A DNA stretch of 64,000 nucleotides from Sinobacterium norvegicum (lineage in GTDB: Bacteria > Pseudomonadota > Gammaproteobacteria > Pseudomonadales > Sinobacteriaceae). The position numbers and the translations under genes were made by a program. The notes beneath the pieces were generated by a model that searched no databases, was not told the DNA's origin, and saw only the letters and a list, made by a program, of their open reading frames with translations. Shown piece by piece: positions 48,823 to 57,110 of this stretch. Location of the stretch: positions 124,001 to 188,000 of the forward strand of contig NZ_CAKLPX010000002.1 in the NCBI RefSeq assembly GCF_923077115.1. The letters are read 5' to 3'. Every line of letters starts with the position of its first letter. Within the stretch, counting starts at the first letter, position 1.

Positions 48823-49263
48823 GTGCGTGCGTTAGTGCAGCGAGTAACAACGGCAAAAGTCGAGATTCAGGGTGAGGTCAGTGGTGAAATTCAGCAGGGC
48901 ATGCTGGTGCTGCTGGGCGTCGAAAGAAACGACAATAAAGCTGCCGCGGATAAATTACTGAAAAAACTCTTGGCCTACCGCATCTTTGCCGACGACGAGG
49001 GGAAGATGAACCTCAGTGTCAGCGATATCGAAGGCGGGGTCTTACTGGTGTCACAGTTTACGCTGGCGGCAGACACCCGCAAAGGTTTACGCCCTGGCTT
49101 TTCAACAGCGGCGGCACCGGCTGATGCGCAAGTATTATATGATTACATGGTGGGGCAGTGCCAAGATGCGCATACTGGTCATGTGGCGACGGGGCAATTT
49201 GGTGCCGATATGCAGGTGTCGTTAGTGAACGATGGGCCGGTTACCTTCTTGCTGGAGAGCTAA
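48823..49263 (+). CDS. dtd: D-aminoacyl-tRNA deacylase
   Basis: 146 residues from GTG 48823, preceded by [32 protein letters not shown] is the family opening; the frame upstream of it is spurious. The two cross-subunit motifs are [18 protein letters not shown] (SQFTL) and the C-terminal [11 protein letters not shown] (NGPVT type). It hydrolyses D-amino acids from tRNA. It is convergent with the Usp gene. Confidence 0.96.
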   Translation: MRALVQRVTTAKVEIQGEVSGEIQQGMLVLLGVERNDNKAAADKLLKKLLAYRIFADDEGKMNLSVSDIEGGVLLVSQFTLAADTRKGLRPGFSTAAAPADAQVLYDYMVGQCQDAHTGHVATGQFGADMQVSLVNDGPVTFLLES

Positions 49264-49280
49264 GCTGCGAGGCTGTTACA

Positions 49281-49319
49281 GACAAAAAAATACCTGCACA
49301 GTGCAGGTATTTTTTTGTC
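49281..49319. terminator. Perfect 19-bp bidirectional terminator between dtd and Usp gene
   Basis: The arm at 49281-49299 (GAC, A7, TACCTGCAC) is the exact reverse complement of 49301-49319, with a single central base. Confidence 0.92.
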
Positions 49320-49332
49320 TCAAACGCAGGGT

Positions 49333-50139
49333 TTAGTTGAGCGTTAAGATGTCGCCGTGTAGGCGGGAGATAACTTTCTCTGAGGTGTTGCCACGCCAGC
49401 TATTGGCACGCTTAAGCGTACCCACAATGGTGACATCAGCCTGTAATTGCTTGGATATATTGGCAATAACATCTTCCGGCGCACCGTTGATCACATGAAT
49501 GCGGTCGCTGTCGACACCGGTCTCATTGGCCAATGCTGAGCGGTCAGGGTAGTTTAGCGAGTCTTTATAGGCATTCACAATGTGGAGGTCGGCATCGTAT
49601 TTCTCTGCCATCCATTGACCGCGATAAATAATATCATCGTTGAGGCGCTTGTATTTATCTTTACGGCCCTGGAAATTAACGGCGGCAAGAATGGTCTTGC
49701 GGTGCATTTCGGCGCCGGGCTGAACCATTAAAACAGGCAGTTCAGAGGTGCGCAAAAGCTTCCAAATAGATTCGTTGACCCATAGGCTGTCGCTGGGGCG
49801 GTGCATCAACGGCAGCATAATGAGGTTGGAGCCACTCTCTTTCGCCGATTTGATAATAGAGCCGTACCAGTCACCGCTCCAGCAGAACTCAACAGAGAAT
49901 TCTAAACCGGCTTCTTCAACGGGCTTGGCCAGGTTATAGAACCACGTTGAGCTGCGAAACAGATTGCTGTTCTTGGCGGTGGTGTCAGTATGCTCGGCAT
50001 CGACAGCAATCAATACATGCAGCGCGGCAGAATCGCGGAATTTGGCGGTAATAATCGCACGCTCTAAGGCAACATGTTTTTCTTGGCTGGGGTCTACTAC
50101 GACAAAAATCTTGTTCTCGAACTCGGGGTTCATCGGCAT
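49333..50139 (-). CDS. Tandem universal stress protein (UspE-like)
   Basis: 268 residues made of two Usp domains. Domain 1 (about 8-135) begins KIFVVVDPSQEKHVALERAI and ends ELPVLMVQP. Domain 2 (about 145-268) has TILAAVNFQGRKD and the nucleotide-binding GTLKRANSWRGNTSEKVI (GxxRxxxxxGxTSE type). UspE-like proteins affect stress survival and motility. It is a single gene, converging with dtd. Confidence 0.9.
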   Translation of the reverse strand: MPMNPEFENKIFVVVDPSQEKHVALERAIITAKFRDSAALHVLIAVDAEHTDTTAKNSNLFRSSTWFYNLAKPVEEAGLEFSVEFCWSGDWYGSIIKSAKESGSNLIMLPLMHRPSDSLWVNESIWKLLRTSELPVLMVQPGAEMHRKTILAAVNFQGRKDKYKRLNDDIIYRGQWMAEKYDADLHIVNAYKDSLNYPDRSALANETGVDSDRIHVINGAPEDVIANISKQLQADVTIVGTLKRANSWRGNTSEKVISRLHGDILTLN

Positions 50140-50337
50140 CGTCCTTTTCTTCTTTCGATATGCAGACTTACGTTTTTTTAGTCTTTGTCAACATACTACC
50201 ACAGCTATTTGGACATAACAGGGGGGGCTACATGGAGGGACGATTAAACTGGCAGGTTTTGGATAAATAGTTGATCTATGCTGTCAAATAATAGTGCGAA
50301 AAATCAGGCGTGCTCGTACAATAGCCGCGATGATCAA

Positions 50338-50661
50338 ATGTTAATTAAAGGCCATGCTGTGAACTCAGACCCAAAGTACTATGTTCTAACCGCCATTCTT
50401 ACTGTTATAGCGACTGTAGCTGTACTCGATTTTTACGGTTATATCCGACACTCAAGCGAGGCTGATGCAGCCGTTGTTGCGCAATATAATTCAGTGATTC
50501 TGGAGCCGGGTGAGGAGTTTCGCATGTCACCGAAGAAGTCGCAGCACCAGGCTGTCTGCATTCGCGATTACATTGTGATCCAAACAACGACTCCTGATGG
50601 TAAACAGTTGCGTAGCATACTGGTTGATGACAAGCAGCGCGGCCTTCCCTGTGGTGGTTGA
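50338..50661 (+). CDS. Small one-helix membrane protein of unknown function
   Basis: About 107 residues (up to 127 if an upstream ATG at 50278 is used). The protein has one hydrophobic helix, YYVLTAILTVIATVAVLDFY, then a probable periplasmic domain with two cysteines (AVCIRDYIVIQ and LPCGG) that might form a disulfide. I recognise no family. The start is uncertain: a GTG at 50359 follows AAAGG and is also plausible. It precedes gshA by about 100 bp. Confidence 0.55.
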   Translation: MLIKGHAVNSDPKYYVLTAILTVIATVAVLDFYGYIRHSSEADAAVVAQYNSVILEPGEEFRMSPKKSQHQAVCIRDYIVIQTTTPDGKQLRSILVDDKQRGLPCGG

Positions 50662-50764
50662 TAAATCATTCATTCGTCACAATATTCTATAATCACTAGA
50701 TCGCCAAGTAGCGGGCTGCAAGATATTTGACAGTCGGAACTGTGCCATATAAAAGGGGAATATT

Positions 50765-52360
50765 TTGTCAGCTCAATTTCAGCAACGATTAGCCTTTCTT
50801 GCCTCGGCTGAGGTAGAAGCCAGCCTTAAACAGATCGGTAGAGGTATTGAGAAAGAGTGTCTTCGTGTCACCCCTCAAGGGCGATTAGCCAGTACCGAGC
50901 ATCCTGCAAAGCTGGGTGCAGCGTTGACACACAGTTCAATAACTACCGATTATAGTGAGGCGCTGCTCGAATTTATCACCCCTGTTTATCATGATGTCGA
51001 TAGCGCTCTGGCCGACCTGGATCAGTTGCATCGCTATACTTACCAAGTCATCGATGAAAACAGCGAGCTGCTATGGTGCGCCAGTATGCCCTGTGTTTTG
51101 AAGGGCGATGACAGCATTCCTGTTGGGCGTTACGGCAACAGCAACAACGGTAAAATGAAGACGGTATACCGCGAGGGCCTGGGCCATCGATATGGCAAGG
51201 CAATGCAGACGATCGCCGGCATTCACTATAATTTCTCAATGCCGGAAGAGTTTTGGCAATTGCTGCATGCGCGAGAACAAAGTTCGCTGTCACTGCAGGA
51301 CTTCAAGACGAAAAACTATCTAGGGTTGATTCGCAACTTTCATCGCTATAGCTGGATGTTAGTTTATCTGTTTGGTGCCTCGCCGGCGCTTTGTAAAACC
51401 TTTGTTGGTGGCGTTGCCGGCAATCTTGAAGAGTTTGATCCCGGCACTTTTTACGCGCCATACGGCACGTCGTTGAGAATGGGTGACCTCGGCTATCAAA
51501 GCAGTGCGCAGGAGGATCTATCGGTTTGTTATAACAGTTTAGAAGGGTATATCCGTCCGCTACTGCAAGCCCTCACGACAGCCCATCGTGATTACAGCGC
51601 AATCGGCATCAAAAATGAGGGGGGCGACTATCTGCAGCTCAGTCCTAACCTGCTACAAATCGAGAACGAGTTTTATTCTAGTATTCGACCTAAGCGGGTA
51701 ACTCAGCCTGGGGAGACGCCGATTAATGCGCTCTATGAGCGTGGTGTGGAATATATCGAAGTACGCTGTTTGGATCTCGACCCCTATGAGCCATTGGGTA
51801 TGTCGGCTGCGCAATTAAAGTTTGTTGATATTTTCTTGATGGCCTGCCTTATGGCAGAAAGCGAGGACATGTCGAAGCGTGAGTTTCATACCTCAGCGGC
51901 CAACCTGAAGTTAGTGGTCAATGAGGGGCGCCGCCCTGGCTTACAGCTTAATTTCTGTGGCGAGTGCAAGGTGCTCAAAGATTGGGGGCTTGAGCTGTTG
52001 GAGGAAATGACCGTGATTGCTGAGCACTTCGATAATGTTTTTGGTAGCTCGGATTACAGCGATGCGCTCAAACGGCAGCAGCAGAAATTCCTCGACGCTA
52101 GTAAAACGCCATCGGCAAGAATCTTAGCGGATATGACGGCGCAGAAAATACCCTATTTTCGTTTTGCGATGAACCAGTCGGAGTCACTACGTCAGCAATT
52201 TTTGGCCGAACCGTTAGCGGCGCAGGAGTATGAGAAATTTTTACGGCAAGCACGGTTCTCGGTCGACAAGATGGTTGAGATAGAGGCGCAGGAACAGCAA
52301 CCGTTTGATCAATTTCTCAAAGATTATTATCAGCAGTACAACCATTTGGCCGCTATCTAA
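50765..52360 (+). CDS. gshA: Glutamate-cysteine ligase (first step of glutathione synthesis)
   Basis: 531 residues from a TTG start, preceded by AAGGGGAA. IGRGIEKECLRVTPQG, ITTDYSEALLEFITP, IAGIHYNFSMPEEFW, RNFHRYSWMLVYLFGASPALC, and GVEYIEVRCLDLDPYEPLG are the class-1 (E. coli-type) GshA motifs. It joins glutamate and cysteine using ATP. The dsbB gene follows after 40 bp, so both thiol-redox genes may share an mRNA. Confidence 0.97.
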   Translation: MSAQFQQRLAFLASAEVEASLKQIGRGIEKECLRVTPQGRLASTEHPAKLGAALTHSSITTDYSEALLEFITPVYHDVDSALADLDQLHRYTYQVIDENSELLWCASMPCVLKGDDSIPVGRYGNSNNGKMKTVYREGLGHRYGKAMQTIAGIHYNFSMPEEFWQLLHAREQSSLSLQDFKTKNYLGLIRNFHRYSWMLVYLFGASPALCKTFVGGVAGNLEEFDPGTFYAPYGTSLRMGDLGYQSSAQEDLSVCYNSLEGYIRPLLQALTTAHRDYSAIGIKNEGGDYLQLSPNLLQIENEFYSSIRPKRVTQPGETPINALYERGVEYIEVRCLDLDPYEPLGMSAAQLKFVDIFLMACLMAESEDMSKREFHTSAANLKLVVNEGRRPGLQLNFCGECKVLKDWGLELLEEMTVIAEHFDNVFGSSDYSDALKRQQQKFLDASKTPSARILADMTAQKIPYFRFAMNQSESLRQQFLAEPLAAQEYEKFLRQARFSVDKMVEIEAQEQQPFDQFLKDYYQQYNHLAAI

Positions 52361-52400
52361 CGGCCGTCTAGCAGTTAATATTTATTACGGAGTCTAATCA

Positions 52401-52907
52401 ATGCTATTCAATACAACGCGTCAGACCAACCTGATGATCTTTTTGGGTTGTTGTGGCCTGATGGCGACGGGTTACTTTATGCAGTTTCAGCTCGGCTTGG
52501 AACCCTGTCCGCTGTGTATTACCCAGCGCGTCTTTATTGTTCTAGCTGGGGCATGGGGGCTGTTAGCATTTATCCACAACCCTAAGGCATTAGGTGCACG
52601 GATATACGGCTGCTTAGTTGCGGTGTCTGCCTTAATCGGCAGTGGTTTCTCAATGCGTCAACTTTATTTGCAAAGCCTGCCAGCCGATATGGCGCCAGCC
52701 TGCGGGCCGCCGTTAGCCTATATGCTTGAAACCTTTCCGTTTATGAAGGCGCTTGAAGTGATGCTGAAGGGTGACGGTAACTGCGCCGAGGTGGTGTGGA
52801 CGTTTATGGGGGTGAGTATTCCGGGTTGGACGTTGGTGGCTTTTGTAGGGCTGGTAGCCTTTGGTATATGGCAGGTGTTACGCCAGCCAAACAACGCCGC
52901 TATTTAG
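52401..52907 (+). CDS. dsbB: Disulfide bond formation protein DsbB
   Basis: 168 residues with four membrane helices. The first catalytic pair is Cys36 and Cys39 (EPCPLC). The second, periplasmic-loop pair is in PACGPPLAYML and GDGNCAEVVW. The protein passes electrons from DsbA to ubiquinone. Pseudomonas has its DsbB homologue (dsbH) beside algQ; here the LrgA/LrgB pair separates it from the algQ homologue. Good length for the family. Confidence 0.96.
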   Translation: MLFNTTRQTNLMIFLGCCGLMATGYFMQFQLGLEPCPLCITQRVFIVLAGAWGLLAFIHNPKALGARIYGCLVAVSALIGSGFSMRQLYLQSLPADMAPACGPPLAYMLETFPFMKALEVMLKGDGNCAEVVWTFMGVSIPGWTLVAFVGLVAFGIWQVLRQPNNAAI

Positions 52908-52916
52908 TCGTCGTCG

Positions 52917-53276
52917 ATGCTTAAAGGTCTTTTTGTCATTTTTGGCTGTCTACTTATTGGTGAGGCGCTGAAAGAAACGCTCAATATTCCGGTGCCTGCT
53001 GGGGTGCTGGGAATGATTGTATTCTTTATCGGCCTGATTGTGGTTGGCGGCGTGGGCGATGATATTGCCGCTGTCAGCGATGGGTTAATCAAGCACTTAA
53101 CGCTGATGTTCCTGCCCTCATCAGTGGGAATATTCTTCCTGGATAGCCGTTTTGATGATCAGTGGCCGGCGATTATAGGTGCCTGTGTTTTAGGCACTTT
53201 GTTGGCGCAGTTTTTTGTGGCTGGCCTGCTTAAGCTAATGATTAAGCCCAAGGACGATGGCTTGACCAATGATTGA
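52917..53276 (+). CDS. lrgA: LrgA/CidA-family holin-like membrane protein
   Basis: 119 residues with four membrane helices. IFGCLLIGEALKETLNIPVPAGVLGMIVFFIGLI is the family core, with VPAGVLGMI conserved, and LTLMFLPSSVGIFF follows. CidA/LrgA proteins are holin-like and affect cell lysis or by-product export. It overlaps the LrgB-like gene by 8 bp and follows dsbB by 9 bp. Confidence 0.92.
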   Translation: MLKGLFVIFGCLLIGEALKETLNIPVPAGVLGMIVFFIGLIVVGGVGDDIAAVSDGLIKHLTLMFLPSSVGIFFLDSRFDDQWPAIIGACVLGTLLAQFFVAGLLKLMIKPKDDGLTND

Positions 53277-53979
53277 TTACTCATACCGTATTATAGATTC
53301 GCCGCTGTTTGCACTGGTATTAACCCTGGGTGTCTTTCAATTGAGCCAAGTGTTGTATTTACGCTGTGGCAAACGTTTGCTACTTCACCCCATGTTGATA
53401 TCGGTGGCGGTTATTGCGACAACAATATGGCTGTTAGAGATAGATTATCAGCGTTATTTTGTGGCGAATGAAATACTTTACTACATGTTGGGGCCGGCCA
53501 CGGTTGCCTTGGCATTGCCACTGTACTTGCAGTTTAAGCACATACGGGCGCTGTGGAAACAGTTACTGGTTGTTATTGTGCTGGGTGCCAGTGCTGCGGT
53601 GGCCTTTGCTGTTGGCATCGCTTGGCTGTTCGGCGGCACTCTAGAGACAATGATCTCGATGGCGCCGAAGTCGGTGACCACGCCGATTGCCATGGGGTTG
53701 TCGGAAGAACTGGGTGGCATGGTTCAGTTAGCTGCCGGTGCAGTTATTGTTACAGCTATTGCAGGAATACTATTCTCACCGCTGGTTTTTAAGGTGTTAA
53801 GGATTAAGGATGAGCGCATCCAGGGGCTTACCCTGGGCTTGATAGCGCATGGCTTAGGCACGGCCCGAGCGTTTGAATTATCCCAGACCGCGGGTGCATT
53901 CAGCAGTCTGGCGCTGGGTTTGACCGGTCTTTTTACTGCAATATTTTTGCCGGTAGCCGTTGCTTGGCTGGGCGGCTAA
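53269..53979 (+). CDS. lrgB: LrgB/CidB-family membrane protein
   Basis: 236 residues with about seven membrane helices. ILYYMLGPATVALALPLYLQF, MAPKSVTTPIAMGLSEELGG and LIAHGLGTARAFELSQTAGAFSSLALGL are the LrgB hallmarks. The partner is the preceding LrgA-like protein. Functions in plastid and bacterial glycolate/pyruvate-type transport have been proposed for this family. Confidence 0.95.
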   Translation: MIDYSYRIIDSPLFALVLTLGVFQLSQVLYLRCGKRLLLHPMLISVAVIATTIWLLEIDYQRYFVANEILYYMLGPATVALALPLYLQFKHIRALWKQLLVVIVLGASAAVAFAVGIAWLFGGTLETMISMAPKSVTTPIAMGLSEELGGMVQLAAGAVIVTAIAGILFSPLVFKVLRIKDERIQGLTLGLIAHGLGTARAFELSQTAGAFSSLALGLTGLFTAIFLPVAVAWLGG

Positions 53980-54205
53980 CGATAGAGCCGTGTCAATTCT
54001 GCTTGCTATCAATAAGGCATCGGCCTATATTTTATTTGACGGCCTTTGGTTGTTGTTTTAATAACCAAAAGCTATTTGCTATAAAAAGCGACTTCTAATA
54101 ATAATATTGTTAGCACATGGCCGTTGGAGGGATATCGCAGGAGGCGATACTCACCGTGAAGTAGCGCGAAGTACCATGCAGAACAGGGAACGGAGTACAG
54201 TTTTT

Positions 54206-54703
54206 ATGTTAGAGCACTGTGAGAATAAGAAAGAGCGATGGGGTGGCGTTGAAGCCATCATCGGCAATTGGATTAGTGAACGCAGCCAGTTGTTGGTTAA
54301 ATATTGCGATTTAAGTGCCATTATTAGTGCACTGTCTGAAGATGCCAGCGAAAGTAAAGAGGTGAAGCAGGCCGCGACTGAGTTGGACGCTTTCTGTCAG
54401 CTATTGATGGACTATATCTGCGCGGGGCACTTTGAAGTCTTTGATCAGCTGATTAATGAGGCCGAGGACTTCGATGACGGGGGGCTGGAGTACGCCGCTA
54501 AAATTTACCCGGGCATCGAAGCGAGTACAGAGCATGCTCTTTCTTTTAATGATCTCTATGACGGTTGCGGTGGGGCACGACTGTTGTCCACTGAGTTGCA
54601 AACAGATTTATCCGCGTTAGGGGAGAATCTATCTCAGCGCTTTGATCTTGAGGATCAGCTGCTGGAGAAAATGCATTATCAGCATCAGAAAACGATTGCC
54701 TGA
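54206..54703 (+). CDS. rsd: Anti-sigma-70 factor Rsd/AlgQ family
   Basis: 165 residues from ATG 54206, with GGAG upstream; the frame upstream of it is unlikely coding. MLEHCENKKERWGGVEAIIGNWISERSQLLVKYCDL and DAFCQLLMDYICAGHFEVFDQLI, of which ERSQLLVKYC and DYICAGHFEVFDQL are family core, match Rsd/AlgQ. The protein binds region 4 of RpoD, shifting polymerase to other sigma factors. Its neighbours (FKBP, AlgP-like) match the algQ locus of Pseudomonas. Confidence 0.93.
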   Translation: MLEHCENKKERWGGVEAIIGNWISERSQLLVKYCDLSAIISALSEDASESKEVKQAATELDAFCQLLMDYICAGHFEVFDQLINEAEDFDDGGLEYAAKIYPGIEASTEHALSFNDLYDGCGGARLLSTELQTDLSALGENLSQRFDLEDQLLEKMHYQHQKTIA

Positions 54704-54712
54704 GAGAAATTG

Positions 54713-54754
54713 AAGCAAAAAAAAGCCTCGTATAAACGAGGCTTTTTTTTGCTT
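54713..54754. terminator. Perfect 19-bp bidirectional terminator between rsd and FKBP gene
   Basis: AAGC, A8, GCCTCGT (54713-54731) is the exact reverse complement of 54736-54754, with loop ATAA. Confidence 0.92.
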
Positions 54755-54762
54755 GGCGAATA

Positions 54763-55491
54763 TTACTCGGCAGCAGCTTGATCAGTTGCTTCTATCGCAA
54801 TCAGCTCTACTTCAAAAATAAGCGCTGCATTGGGGCCAATTGGCGGACTGCCAGCTGGGCCATAGGCAAGTTCTGACGGGATGTAAAGCTCCCACTTTGA
54901 GCCTACAGGCATAAGCTGTAACGCCTCAGTCCAGCCGCCGATGACAGCATTGACTGGGAATTGAGCCGTTTGGTTGCGCGAGTACGAGCTGTCGAACTCA
55001 GTGCCATCAATCAGCGTGCCGCGGTAGTGTACTTCAACCACGGAATCGGCTGCGGGTGTTTCACCTTCGCCAGCGCTGATCACTTTATATTGCAGACCGC
55101 TGTCGGTAGTAACAACACCTTCTTTAGTGGCATTTTCAGCCAGGAAAGCGGCTGATGCAGCAAGGTTTGTCTCACCAGCTGCCTGTTGTTCGGCAACCAT
55201 TTTCTGTTCCATTTCAGCGCTTAGTTGCTGCATGGCGGCAATGATTTGCTCCTGAGTAACCTGCGCCTCAGCGCCCTCAATGCCATCGTTTAGGCCAGCA
55301 ACAAAGCTGTCGCTATCGAAAGGCATACTGGTTTCATTAACCTGCTGACCAACACGAAGACCCATGCCGTAAGACGCCTGGCTGGTGCTGCTTTCGAAAC
55401 TCGGAGCGGCAACAACTTCTTTCGGTGCTTCTTCTTTACAACCAGCCAATACGATGCCGGCAACTGCTAGACATAAAAGTCTTTTTTTCAT
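54763..55491 (-). CDS. FKBP-type peptidyl-prolyl isomerase lipoprotein (FkpA/Mip-like)
   Basis: 242 residues from ATG 55491. MKKRLLCLAVAGIVLAGC gives a lipoprotein Cys18. The N-terminal helical dimerisation domain (SYGMGLRVGQQVNE to LAASAAFLAENATKEGVV) is followed by the FKBP domain (GLQYKVISAGEGETPAADS, VEVHYRGTLIDGTEFDSSY, ELAYGPAGSPPIGPNAALIFEVELI). It folds envelope proteins. This is the same neighbour as in the Pseudomonas algQ-algP locus. Confidence 0.95.
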   Translation of the reverse strand: MKKRLLCLAVAGIVLAGCKEEAPKEVVAAPSFESSTSQASYGMGLRVGQQVNETSMPFDSDSFVAGLNDGIEGAEAQVTQEQIIAAMQQLSAEMEQKMVAEQQAAGETNLAASAAFLAENATKEGVVTTDSGLQYKVISAGEGETPAADSVVEVHYRGTLIDGTEFDSSYSRNQTAQFPVNAVIGGWTEALQLMPVGSKWELYIPSELAYGPAGSPPIGPNAALIFEVELIAIEATDQAAAE

Positions 55492-55717
55492 GTTGTAATC
55501 CTGTGGTAACAACGGTGAATGAATGCGCTTAATAGTATAATTAAGTAAATTTGGTCATAGTATTATGCATTTATTGCGCGACATGACAAATCAGGGTAAT
55601 TACTAAGGTGTTATTCAGAGCACATAATCATTAATTAGTTCATTAAATACTCTGGTTCTTGGTCAATTCATTGTTGTAGCCCATGTAATATGAATACATT
55701 TCGCTATATAGCTGGGA

Positions 55718-55723
55718 TATAAT
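55718..55723 (+). promoter_or_regulatory. Candidate -10 box of the AlgP-like gene
   Basis: TATAAT at 55718-55723, with no good -35 match (TACATT at 55695-55700). It lies 37 bp before the ATG and the region is AT-rich. Confidence 0.35.
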
Positions 55724-55759
55724 GGGGCTATATTTATTGCGGTAATAGTTGGGTTATAT

Positions 55760-56512
55760 ATGTCGGTAGGTAAACGCAGCTCAGTCGCCAAAACTGATCC
55801 GGTGCTGCAGTTAGAAAAAGATTTGGCGAAACTTTATCAGAAGCTTGCCAAAGCCAGGCATAATAAACTGAACCAGACAGAGAAAGCGTTAACCAAAATA
55901 AAGACTGAAATAGCCAAATCAGTGACCAAGGAGAGCGCGTTGCGCCGGCGACTGCAATTAGCGCGAGAGAACGCTAAAGCATCCGCCACTCAGGGTGGTG
56001 CAAACCGATTGGCCAAGGCCAAGCAGGCCTTGTCAGGCCAGCTGGAACTGAAGCGCCAACTTAAGCTTGACTTGGCAGAGCTGAAACGTTCAATTGCACT
56101 ACAAAAATTACAGGCGAAAAGAGCGCTTGCCAAGGAAAAATTGATTGCCAGCTTTGACGTTGCGACTAAAGCGACTAAAGCGACTAAAGCGACTAAAGCG
56201 ACTAAAGCGACTAAAGCGACTAAAGCGACTAAAGCGCAGCTGCGCGTTAGCAAGATGGACGATGTTCAGGTCGACGACGCACCGATTAACATGCAGGCAG
56301 AAGGACCCGCTATGACTGAAAAGACTCCCCCCTCGAAGGCTGAGAAACCTGTCGATGCAGCGAAAGTAACAAAGCCAGTTAAGGCGATAGAGAGTCAACC
56401 TAAACCAGTCTCACCGGGTGTGGCGACGATGCCGATGGGCAGTCAATCGACGGCAAAGCCCAGGCCCAAGAAGGCGGTGATAAAGAGTATATTTGATCCG
56501 GTCAATGATTAG
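55760..56512 (+). CDS. algP: AlgP (AlgR3)-like Lys/Ala-rich, histone H1-like protein
   Basis: 250 residues. Residues 13-130 form a highly charged coiled coil (DLAKLYQKLAKARHNKL, LAKAKQALSGQLELKRQLKL). Then a perfect Ala-Thr-Lys repeat (eight units) replaces the KPAA-type repeats of Pseudomonas AlgP, followed by a Lys/Pro/Thr-rich tail. The locus (rsd/algQ, FKBP lipoprotein, this gene, TIGR02444, ABC-F) is that of algP in Pseudomonas, where AlgP binds DNA and affects alginate genes. Homology is inferred from position and composition; the target here is unknown. Confidence 0.8.
   Translation: MSVGKRSSVAKTDPVLQLEKDLAKLYQKLAKARHNKLNQTEKALTKIKTEIAKSVTKESALRRRLQLARENAKASATQGGANRLAKAKQALSGQLELKRQLKLDLAELKRSIALQKLQAKRALAKEKLIASFDVATKATKATKATKATKATKATKATKAQLRVSKMDDVQVDDAPINMQAEGPAMTEKTPPSKAEKPVDAAKVTKPVKAIESQPKPVSPGVATMPMGSQSTAKPRPKKAVIKSIFDPVND
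56162..56233 (+). repeat. Perfect tandem repeat (GCGACTAAA)8
   Basis: Eight identical 9-bp units encode Ala-Thr-Lys inside the AlgP-like gene. No base differs between units. Unit changes would keep the reading frame. Confidence 0.97.
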
Positions 56513-57009
56513 ACAAGTTTATCAAGCTGCTCAATCAATGTTAAAAGGTCGCCGCTGGCGGCCTTTGTTGTCTGTGCTTGCCAATAATTAATAATATTGT
56601 TGCCAGAGCCTTGGATGTCTGAGGGCTGTGCTGCGGGATTGGTGTTGTTCAGAGCACTAATAAGCAGTTTTTGCTCGACTCGCTCGGCCTGCAGTTCAGC
56701 GGCGAGGATAGATCGGCGCAACTCATCCCGCTGTTGGTCGTTACTATTCTTGGCTATGGCCTGGCGGCTGCATCGCAAATTTATTGTAACAGTCTGGTTC
56801 CAGTGACAAAAATCGTGATTGCTGGCTGTTTGTCGAAAGGTTTCAACAGTTGCTAAATAGCCCTGGGTCGACAAAAAGCTGCACAGTAGCATTAGATTAA
56901 CGTTTAACCCTTCGTGGTTTTGCAATCGCAGGCAGAGGTCGGCAATCTCTTGGTTGCGGTAGATGTCGATTGAATGACACCAAAATAATTCGCTATCAAA
57001 TGATGGCAT
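56509..57009 (-). CDS. TIGR02444 family protein (DUF2390)
   Basis: 166 residues. ELFWCHSIDIYRNQEIADLCLRLQNHEGLNVNLMLLC is the family opening, including GLNVNLMLLCSFL, followed by a helical R/E-rich second half. Proteins of this family are encoded beside an ABC-F ATPase in Pseudomonas and relatives; no function is known. The stop overlaps that of the AlgP-like gene by 4 bp, a convergent overlap with no room for a terminator. Confidence 0.88.
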   Translation of the reverse strand: MPSFDSELFWCHSIDIYRNQEIADLCLRLQNHEGLNVNLMLLCSFLSTQGYLATVETFRQTASNHDFCHWNQTVTINLRCSRQAIAKNSNDQQRDELRRSILAAELQAERVEQKLLISALNNTNPAAQPSDIQGSGNNIINYWQAQTTKAASGDLLTLIEQLDKLV

Positions 57010-57110
57010 AGCTGTGACTCGCGTTTTTCTGGTGAAATATTGTGAAAAGCTCTGAATGTTTTTTTGTTCGGGGGTGGTAAGTCGCCGGAGTACTGTTAAA
57101 ATGCGCCGCC

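Noticed and set aside
50727-50753. TTGACA and TATAAA, 15 bp apart, upstream of gshA
   Set aside because: Transcription would start at or just before the TTG start codon, leaving out the AAGGGGAA ribosome site; the match is probably chance.
56162-56233. CRISPR-like repeat array
   Set aside because: The units are 9 bp, directly adjacent, without spacers, and lie in frame in a coding gene.
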